Shown piece after piece: positions 30,879-37,494 of a stretch of DNA of 37,494 nt. Numbering within the stretch: the first letter of the stretch is position 1; every line of letters begins with the position of its first letter. Position numbers and translations under genes: made by a program. Source of the stretch: a virus. Location: IMG/VR virus record IMGVR_UViG_3300030103_000216, positions 1 to 37,494 of that record; one strand, written 5' to 3'. The notes beneath the pieces are model-generated. The model was not told the origin of the DNA. It was given only the letters and a program-made list of their open reading frames with translations, and did no database searches.

Positions 30879-31457
30879 ATGGCAACAGATGTATCTATAT
30901 GTAGTAACGCATTACGAAGGCTTGGCGACCAAGCTATCACATCACTAACAGACGATAGTGAACGTGCTAGATTATGTAATGCTTTTTATGAAGATGCACG
31001 TGATGCCTGTCTGCGATCTTACCCTTGGAACTTTGCTATCAACAGAGCAAGTTTAGCGAAACTTACAACTGCACCTGCATACGGTTTTGCTAACCAATTC
31101 TCACTGCCAAACAGTCCTTATTGTCTGCGTGTTCTTAGCATGGAATTTGCGGATAGTATCTTCAAGATTGAAAATGATCCCACAAATGGACGTGTGCTTC
31201 TATCTAATGAAGATAGTGCAAACATACTGTTTATTGGACGTATAACAAATACAACATTGTTTGACACGATGTTCGTTGACGTACTAACAGCAAAGTTAGC
31301 CCTAGATCTTGCTTATCCTGTTACTGGTAGTGTTCAACTGCAAGGACAAATGGAAAAGCTGTATAAGGCTAAACTTTCTGAAGCACGTAGTGTTGACGGA
31401 CAAGAAGGGGTCATGGATGACCTTGTGTCTAACACATTCACGGACTTTAGGAAGTAA
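30879..31457 (+). CDS. Tail tubular protein A (T7 gp11-like gatekeeper)
   Basis: 192 residues. MATDVSICSNALRRLGDQAITSLTDDSERARLCNAFYEDARDACLRSYPWNFA, in sections, is the classic N-terminal signature of T7 gp11-type adaptors. The C-terminal part with LTAKLALDLAYPVTGS and KLSEARSVDGQEG is also as expected. It forms a dodecameric ring between portal and nozzle. The next gene starts on the base after its stop. Confidence 0.92.
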   Translation: MATDVSICSNALRRLGDQAITSLTDDSERARLCNAFYEDARDACLRSYPWNFAINRASLAKLTTAPAYGFANQFSLPNSPYCLRVLSMEFADSIFKIENDPTNGRVLLSNEDSANILFIGRITNTTLFDTMFVDVLTAKLALDLAYPVTGSVQLQGQMEKLYKAKLSEARSVDGQEGVMDDLVSNTFTDFRK

Positions 31458-33932
31458 ATGGCAAGAGTACATCCATTTCAAACAAACTTTACCGCAGGTG
31501 AACTAACACCAAAGTTAGCAGGTCAGACTGATTTTAAAAAATATCAGAATGGTGTAGCTGAACTGCAAAACATGACCGTGTTTCCGCAAGGTGGTGTAAA
31601 GCGTAGATATGGCAGTAGATACGTAGCAGAAGTCAAAAACAGCAATTCAGCGTGCAGATTGATACCGTTTGAGTTTAATACGACACAAGCGTATATCCTA
31701 GAATTTGGCAATCAATACATAAGATTTTATAAAGATGGGGGTCAGATTACAGAAACCCCTAAGAATATTACGGCAGTTACACAGGCAAACCCTGCACAAG
31801 TAACAATATCTAGTCATGGTTATTCTACAGGCGATGACGTATGGATATATAGTGTTGCAGGAATGTCACGCTTAAATGGTAGGCGTTACAGGATTACTAA
31901 AGTAGATAACAACAATTTTACACTAGATGGTGAAGATACCACTAACTTTCCAGCGTATACATCAGGCGGTACAGCAGAACGTGTATACGAAATATCTACT
32001 ACTATAACGTCTGCACAGCTATATGAGATACAATTTACGCAGTCTGCTGACATCATGTACATTGTGCATGAGGATTTTCCCCTTAAAAAGTTAGCACGTA
32101 CAGGCCATACAAGCTGGACTATTAGCAACGAAACGTTGAAAAATGGCCCTTATATGGACAAAAACACGTCTAGCAGAACGCTTGCCATAAACAATCAGGC
32201 TGTTGGCACTAACCGTACATTAACGGCAAATGGTGCTATCGCTGACGCAAATGGTAAGTCAGGTTTTTCTGCACAGGATGTAGGAAGGCTAGGCAGGCTG
32301 CGTAACGGTCATTTTAAGATTACAGCATTTACAAACTCTAATTCAGTCAAAGTGCAGGTGTTAAAAGCAATAGGAAGCACAGCAGCATCTACAGATTGGG
32401 CACTAGGTGCATATTCAGAACACACAGGCTATGCACGTACAGTTACGTTTTTTGAGCAACGACTTGTATTAGCTGGCAGTAGATCGTTTCCACAAACAGT
32501 GTGGGCAAGCCAAACAGGATTATACACAGATTTTGATACAGGTGATGCTAATGCAGCAGATGCCTTTATCTATACGATTGCTGCTAACCAAGTAAACGTT
32601 ATTAGATGGCTGTCACCAGCACGTGATTTGATCGTTGGTACGGTAGGCGGTGAATTTAAGGTAGGTAGACCCACAGGTGAGCCACTAAAGCCTGACAACG
32701 TGTCTATCACCCAGCAAACCACATATGGTGGATATTACACAGAACCAATACAGATTGGTAACGTGGTCTTGTTTGTACAAAAACAAAGACAAAAGATTAG
32801 AGAATTTGCATACCAGTTTGAAAGTGATGCATACGCTGCACCTGATATGTGTTTGTTAGCAGATCATATAACAGGCACAGGCGTTGTAGACGTGGCGTAT
32901 TCACAAGAACCTGACAGTATATATTGGGCAGTACGTGACGATGGAACGTTGCTAGGCATGACGTACAAACGTGAAGAAGATGTTGTAGCTTGGCACAGGC
33001 ACGTCTTAGGCGGTGCTAACAGGTACACATTTAATGCAGCTTCAGCAGTTACCGTTAGTGGGTCAGACCCAAGACAGAATGGATTTATAACAATAACTAA
33101 CCACGGCTATGAAACTGGCGACCCTGTTGTATATAGCGTAGGTGCAAACAACACAGCTATAGGTGGCCTAGAAGATGGCAAAGAATATTTTGTTATTGCC
33201 AAAAACGCTAACGAAATAGAACTAGCAGCTACATTAGAGCAAGCTAGGGATACTACTGTAGTACAGCTAACATCAGGTGGTACAGGTACACAGACAATAG
33301 AAGGCATAAGCAAAGTAAGAAGCGTTGCGACAATTTCAGAGAACGAAGAAAACCAAACATGGGTTATTGTAGAACGAACTATAGGTAACGCCAAATATAA
33401 ATATGTCGAATACCTTAATGACAAAGTAAGTATGGATAGCAGTCTAATAGGTCTTGTAAATGGTACATCTTCACAAATAACAGGCTTAGACCACCTTGAA
33501 GGGGAAAGCGTACAAATATTAATAGGGGATGCAGTATACCCTAATCAGATTGTTACAGACGGTGCTATAACAGTAAATCTGCCATCAACCACGGCATTTA
33601 AGGCGATTGATATTGGCCTTGGATTTACAAGCAAAATTAAAACAATGAGAATAGAAGCAGGGGCAAATGCAGGCACAGCACAAGCTAGACCAAAGCGATA
33701 TAATGAAGTAGTAGTTAGACTATTTGAAAGTATAGGGGTTGTTATAAATGGCGATCAAATACCATTCAGGTCATCTACTACACCATTAGGTCAAAACATT
33801 GAGCCTTTTACTGGTGATAAAAGAGTTACAAACCTTGGATGGGATAAGGACGGTCAAATTGTCATTGAACAAAAACAACCATTACCACTTACGGTGTTGG
33901 GTATAACAGGAACGTTGGTGGTAAGTGATTAG
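31458..33932 (+). CDS. Tail tubular protein B / nozzle (T7 gp12-like), with two FCCH-type modules
   Basis: 824 residues. It begins MARVHPFQTNFTAGELTPKLAGQTDFKKYQNGV, in parts, which is diagnostic for gp12-type nozzles, and contains ENMT-type GGVKRRYGSRYVAEV. Two modules of the HG(Y)-x-x-GD type are inserted (SSHGYSTGDDVWIY near residue 116 and TNHGYETGDPVVYS near 547), related to the repeats of the giant tail protein at 6825. The hexameric nozzle closes the tail end and carries the fibres. The FCCH-like modules suggest exchange of parts between nozzle and adhesin genes. Confidence 0.92.
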   Translation: MARVHPFQTNFTAGELTPKLAGQTDFKKYQNGVAELQNMTVFPQGGVKRRYGSRYVAEVKNSNSACRLIPFEFNTTQAYILEFGNQYIRFYKDGGQITETPKNITAVTQANPAQVTISSHGYSTGDDVWIYSVAGMSRLNGRRYRITKVDNNNFTLDGEDTTNFPAYTSGGTAERVYEISTTITSAQLYEIQFTQSADIMYIVHEDFPLKKLARTGHTSWTISNETLKNGPYMDKNTSSRTLAINNQAVGTNRTLTANGAIADANGKSGFSAQDVGRLGRLRNGHFKITAFTNSNSVKVQVLKAIGSTAASTDWALGAYSEHTGYARTVTFFEQRLVLAGSRSFPQTVWASQTGLYTDFDTGDANAADAFIYTIAANQVNVIRWLSPARDLIVGTVGGEFKVGRPTGEPLKPDNVSITQQTTYGGYYTEPIQIGNVVLFVQKQRQKIREFAYQFESDAYAAPDMCLLADHITGTGVVDVAYSQEPDSIYWAVRDDGTLLGMTYKREEDVVAWHRHVLGGANRYTFNAASAVTVSGSDPRQNGFITITNHGYETGDPVVYSVGANNTAIGGLEDGKEYFVIAKNANEIELAATLEQARDTTVVQLTSGGTGTQTIEGISKVRSVATISENEENQTWVIVERTIGNAKYKYVEYLNDKVSMDSSLIGLVNGTSSQITGLDHLEGESVQILIGDAVYPNQIVTDGAITVNLPSTTAFKAIDIGLGFTSKIKTMRIEAGANAGTAQARPKRYNEVVVRLFESIGVVINGDQIPFRSSTTPLGQNIEPFTGDKRVTNLGWDKDGQIVIEQKQPLPLTVLGITGTLVVSD

Positions 33933-33949
33933 AAAGGACGGAATATAAA

Positions 33950-34399
33950 ATGGCATGGTGGGTAATTCCAGCAATGGTTGGCAGTGCAGCGGTCACTGTC
34001 ATGGGTCTACAGCAGCAAAAGAAAGCTGCAAAGGCTGATGCTGCTTGGAAAAAATATGGTGATGAATTGAATTACCATTATAACTACCAAAAAGAATTAA
34101 CCAAAGAAACTAAAAGACTTAGTGAAATGCGTGCACGTGGTGGTGCAAGTGGTGCTGTATTGGGTGCAGGTTCGTCACTTATTGCTATGGAAGCAGATTT
34201 AGAAGAATTTGAAAACGATATGTTCTTTTTGGAAAAGGGTTTAGCAACAAGCAACGCCATAACCGATAATAAACTAGCAGGTGCAATAACGTCAGCAAAC
34301 CTACAAATGGCAGGTACAGTCCTCAATACAGCAGCAGGTGCAGGTCAGTATAAATCTGACATGGATTTTGCTAAAAAATATGGAAGCGGTCAGGACTGA
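33950..34399 (+). CDS. Internal virion protein (T7 gp14-like), 149 aa
   Basis: Starts MAWWVIPAMVGSAAVTVMG, with a hydrophobic N-terminus, then a long helix (KKAAKADAAWKKYGDELNYHYNYQKELTKE in parts). A glycine/alanine segment (RGGASGAVLGAGSSL) and a GTVLNTAAGAGQYKSD end follow. Topology and position after gp12 fit gp14, which inserts in the outer membrane when ejected in T7. The stop overlaps the next ATG by one base. Confidence 0.8.
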   Translation: MAWWVIPAMVGSAAVTVMGLQQQKKAAKADAAWKKYGDELNYHYNYQKELTKETKRLSEMRARGGASGAVLGAGSSLIAMEADLEEFENDMFFLEKGLATSNAITDNKLAGAITSANLQMAGTVLNTAAGAGQYKSDMDFAKKYGSGQD

Positions 34400-36255
34400 T
34401 GAAATTACCTAGATACAATAGTGGAAGTGGCGGTGCACCAATAAAGGTTGGGAACAATCCTAGCGGTGGGTCAGGTCAAGCATTAGCACAACTTGGCAAC
34501 GATATGTTTTCTGCACTTAGTCAATATGGTCAGCAGAAAGTAAGGCAAACAGCCAAGCTGCGTGATTTAGATATATATAACAAACGATCTGCTGCATCTA
34601 CAGAAATAGAAATGGACATGATTAAGTTTATGTCAACTTTGCAAACAGACAATGATTACGGAAGTTTTGAAACTAAATTTGATACCGCCTTCAAAAATGC
34701 TGTAAACAATGCAACCAAAGACCGTTTTAAGGGTGATGAATATGCATTAAGCAAAGCTGAAACAGACTTTAATCTGTTAAAAGTAGAATATTTTAAAAAC
34801 ACCATGCAAAAGAAAAACGAAAAAACTATTAGCATGGCACAGATGAATTATGACAATAACAAATCAAACCTTAAAAAAAATGTAGATGCTGCAACGTCAC
34901 CAAATCAAGTTATAAGCCTTTTTACAACTTGGGCAACAGACAAGCACAAAACTTATGCAGACACTATGTACGGCACAGGGTCAGGTGAAGCAGCCCAAAC
35001 ACAATATGATGATGCACTAGCTTATGCAAATACAGCATATATGACACAAGTAGGAAAAGTAGGTGCACCAAGTGTTATGTCACCTGATGGCAAATCAGCA
35101 ATGAATTGGGCACATATTGCTTCCCAAGCAGCAAACCCTGATTTTGAAATGAAAGATGTAAATGGTAATGTTCTTACTGTTGACGATCCTTTGCGTAAAG
35201 GTTTTATCAAACTTGCACGTGGCAAAGCAGACGAACAAAAGTCATTCTTTGACAACAGACGTACAGAACTAGAGCGTAAAGATGAAGAAACGTTTACTAA
35301 TCGTCTTGTAAATATTTATGCAGGCAAGCCTGACCCTGATTATCTTACAGATTTAGAAGGAAACAAAAACCTACAACCATCTACTAAGAAAGCATTAGCT
35401 TCATCATTTAACAGTGCAACAGGTGCAGGTGGTTCTGCAACAAAACCTTGGGATACCCAAGAAGGTCTTAATGCACAAATTGCTTTGCGTACATTGGTAA
35501 GCATGGGCGTGCTAGATACAAACAAAGAAAAAATGATACTTAACAGTTTTGCTGCAAGGGGTCTTATCAAGCCTGAATTGATTACAAGCCTAGGCAAAGA
35601 AATCAATGACCACATTAAGAACAGAAACACTGAAAAGAAAAGAATGTTTAAGACTGTGGTGCAAACCATTGTTAAAGAAGTGGGCAGCAAGGATTTAGCT
35701 GAAGCTATTGCAAAACGTAATCTAAATGATATGCCAAACGATGAACTAATGGCATTGATTACATCAAGCAAAGATAGTGATTTAGTGCTACAGGCTATCG
35801 AAAACGCTAGAAACTTGATAGAAGAAGGCGAGAAAAAAGGCATAAGTCTTGTAAATATGATGGGCAATAGAAACAGCAAAAACTATGTTGTTACGCCTAT
35901 TATAGAAACATACAAGGCTACAAAGATTGCAGATATAGACGCAGATTTACGTAAAGTTATGGGTGGCAGTGAATTTTTTGGAAGCCTTGACGGTGGAACA
36001 TTTGTTGATGAAACAACTAAATTTGCAAGTCCAAATGAAGCCTTTGGTACAGGCAACAATTACCGTATTGACGCTGGTGTGTATTTTAAAAATAGATCAC
36101 CTGAAATTGGCAGGTTTAAGAATGTACCGCCAATGAAAGCAAATGAAAGTTTGTCTGATTATCTCAATCGTGTAGATACATTGATTGACGCTTCAGGTGG
36201 CAGTATGTTTAGCGGTTTGACCCTATCCAGCAATGATGTAATAGTGGATCAATAA
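34399..36255 (+). CDS. Internal virion protein (T7 gp15-like), 618 aa
   Basis: Soluble, helical, Lys/Asn/Asp-rich. N-terminal GSGGAPIKVGNNPSGGSGQAL, then an FSALSQYGQQKVRQTAKLRD helix. No catalytic motif or membrane span is seen. Between the gp14-like and the giant gp16-like genes it matches T7 gp15, which forms the periplasmic part of the ejection conduit. The end overlaps the giant gene by one base (TAATG). Confidence 0.82.
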   Translation: MKLPRYNSGSGGAPIKVGNNPSGGSGQALAQLGNDMFSALSQYGQQKVRQTAKLRDLDIYNKRSAASTEIEMDMIKFMSTLQTDNDYGSFETKFDTAFKNAVNNATKDRFKGDEYALSKAETDFNLLKVEYFKNTMQKKNEKTISMAQMNYDNNKSNLKKNVDAATSPNQVISLFTTWATDKHKTYADTMYGTGSGEAAQTQYDDALAYANTAYMTQVGKVGAPSVMSPDGKSAMNWAHIASQAANPDFEMKDVNGNVLTVDDPLRKGFIKLARGKADEQKSFFDNRRTELERKDEETFTNRLVNIYAGKPDPDYLTDLEGNKNLQPSTKKALASSFNSATGAGGSATKPWDTQEGLNAQIALRTLVSMGVLDTNKEKMILNSFAARGLIKPELITSLGKEINDHIKNRNTEKKRMFKTVVQTIVKEVGSKDLAEAIAKRNLNDMPNDELMALITSSKDSDLVLQAIENARNLIEEGEKKGISLVNMMGNRNSKNYVVTPIIETYKATKIADIDADLRKVMGGSEFFGSLDGGTFVDETTKFASPNEAFGTGNNYRIDAGVYFKNRSPEIGRFKNVPPMKANESLSDYLNRVDTLIDASGGSMFSGLTLSSNDVIVDQ

Positions 36256-37494
36256 TGGCTAATCTTACTGCAACTGAACTTAGACAAGCTGGATTTACTG
36301 AACAAGACATTGAACTTCTTATTGAAGATCAGCGACCATTGTTAAATCAAGCAGGGTTTAGCAACAACCAAATCAATAAATTTTACGGCATACGTCCTAA
36401 GAAAAGCACTGTTTTTTCTGAAGAAGATATGACGATTACTACTGACACTATGACAGTATCGTCAGAAGGAACAGATCTTATTAATGGTGACAAAACAAAT
36501 CAGGGCAACACACTGATTGAAGATGCTGTGCAAACAGATAGCAGTGTCAAAAAAGATGACAGTGCAAATCCAAATGCAACATCAACTGTAACTAATGCTA
36601 ATGTTGACACTAGCGAAAACACAGAAAGTGAAAGCACTGTAGCTGCTTTAGCAGCAGGTAGCCCTGATGGGCTTACGCTAAGTGAAAATGAAGATGTAAA
36701 CACTGTGTTGTTTGAAAACATTGCAGCAGAACAGAAAGCACTAGAAGGCAAGATTGATGATAGCACCCTTACTGCTGGCGAAAAAAAGAAACTAAGCAGA
36801 AGGGGAAGTTTTACACGTGATGGCATTAGATACACACGTGATGACCTTGTAAGCACAACCAAAAAAGAATTAGATGAAGAAAAGCTAGAGGTAATAAACA
36901 CAAAACTTACCAGTGGGCCTGAAACACAAAACATCCTTGGAAGGTTGTATCTTGACTACAACTATAACAACTTTCAAATGATGACCCTAAATGACAATCT
37001 ATCTACTATTGCAGCAATAGAAAGTGATGGCAGAAACATTGTCAATGAAGATGATACTAAGGGCGGTGTGTTTCAGATAAGCAATGCAGAACTTCCAACA
37101 TTGCTAAAACTGTATGGTGACTATGCAAAAGAAGCTAATGCAAATTGGCAAGAACCTGATTGGTATACAGCAGCAAAAGTACATAATAGTCCTTCTAAAT
37201 TAGACTTAGATCATCAACGTGCATTAGCACTAATCAAACTTACAAGCGACCCTGATAGTCAGCATTTGCTAGAAAAGGCAGTAAATGGTGATGTTGATGC
37301 ATGGGTTGATTTGTACATGAACCATTACAACAAAGGTGAAGGTGACAGGGGTGAGTTAGAAGCACGTGCACGTACATACTTTGAAAAAATGAGCACAGGT
37401 AAATACAAATACGAATTGCCTGAACTAGCCACATGGAACAAAGAATGGTGGCTAACTGATACAATGATGGACAGTTATGCAGGCCGTAAGTTTG
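36255..37494 (+). CDS. Giant internal virion protein, N-terminal 413 residues with transglycosylase domain (continues at position 1)
   Basis: ATG at the one-base overlap with the previous stop. The N-terminus (LRQAGFTEQDIELLIED ... FSNNQINKFYGI) is a helical module seen at the start of marine phage ejection proteins. After an acidic Thr/Ser/Asn-rich linker, residues about 245-340 form a lytic transglycosylase (SLT) domain: IAAIESDGRNIVNEDD with catalytic candidate E256, then GGVFQIS and the YTAAKVHNS helix. It would open a local hole in peptidoglycan during ejection, as T7 gp16 does. Residue 379 equals the Met at position 38, in frame. The peptidase motif and remaining domains lie at 2-5674. 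Confidence 0.88.
   Translation, partial: MANLTATELRQAGFTEQDIELLIEDQRPLLNQAGFSNNQINKFYGIRPKKSTVFSEEDMTITTDTMTVSSEGTDLINGDKTNQGNTLIEDAVQTDSSVKKDDSANPNATSTVTNANVDTSENTESESTVAALAAGSPDGLTLSENEDVNTVLFENIAAEQKALEGKIDDSTLTAGEKKKLSRRGSFTRDGIRYTRDDLVSTTKKELDEEKLEVINTKLTSGPETQNILGRLYLDYNYNNFQMMTLNDNLSTIAAIESDGRNIVNEDDTKGGVFQISNAELPTLLKLYGDYAKEANANWQEPDWYTAAKVHNSPSKLDLDHQRALALIKLTSDPDSQHLLEKAVNGDVDAWVDLYMNHYNKGEGDRGELEARARTYFEKMSTGKYKYELPELATWNKEWWLTDTMMDSYAGRKF
37352..37494 (+). repeat. Right copy of the 143-bp window-end repeat
   Basis: Matches 1-143 with one silent difference (C37430). Joining the copies gives a 37,351-bp circle and keeps the giant gene open. Confidence 0.9.

Noticed and set aside
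16-37494. CRISPR arrays, insertion sequences, integrase or attachment sites
   Set aside because: No regularly spaced repeats, transposase or recombinase signatures were seen in any frame.

Overview
The window is a complete or nearly complete genome of a tailed phage with a short-tailed (podovirus, T7-like) virion, apparently from a marine or other aquatic metagenome. The evidence is an ordered set of large terminase, portal, scaffold, capsid, two tail tubular proteins, three internal virion proteins and tail fibre on the + strand. The first 143 bases repeat at the end (1-143 = 37352-37494) with one silent mismatch, so the sequence closes into a circle of 37,351 bp. A 2,256-residue gene runs across the join. 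Base composition looks like roughly 40% GC by eye. I cannot name the host; the promoters are ordinary bacterial sigma70 type.

Layout. (a) 1-13457 (+): end of the giant internal virion protein, T7-type tail fibre, a 1,956-residue adhesin-like tail protein containing a cupredoxin-like domain, and three small membrane-associated proteins. (b) 17074-13450 (-): SSB-like protein, PD-(D/E)XK nuclease, a small protein, then a lysis block (coiled-coil membrane protein, holin, membrane protein, small basic protein, GH24 endolysin) with its own possible promoter. (c) 17114-17671: divergent promoters, a Cro-like repressor gene and a candidate origin. (d) 17672-21033 (+): DUF1376-like protein, RepB-type primase, DEAH helicase, small protein, Ref-like HNH nuclease. 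(e) 22829-21160 (-): six tightly overlapping small genes, two of them membrane proteins missed by a length cut-off. (f) 22916-25443 (+): small terminase, a 390-bp GC-rich non-coding stretch, a PD-(D/E)XK nuclease and large terminase. (g) 25462-37494 (+): GNAT acetyltransferase, portal, scaffold, capsid, decoration, tail tubes and internal virion proteins.

How it works together. There is no RNA polymerase, DNA polymerase or integrase gene, so transcription and DNA synthesis must use host enzymes, recruited through the phage primase, helicase and SSB. The most striking regulatory signal is a 16-bp inverted repeat, ATTAAC-N4-GTTAAT. It occurs four times with intact or nearly intact arms, plus degenerate copies, always within or beside sigma70-like promoters of the regulatory, replication, small-gene and packaging transcripts. 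The only recognisable DNA-binding regulator is the 72-residue Cro-like protein, which is the likely ligand. Two of these promoters (small terminase and packaging nuclease) place the ATG about 7 nt after the -10 box with no Shine-Dalgarno sequence, which suggests leaderless mRNAs. A strong hairpin after the capsid/decoration genes resembles T7 Tphi in position.
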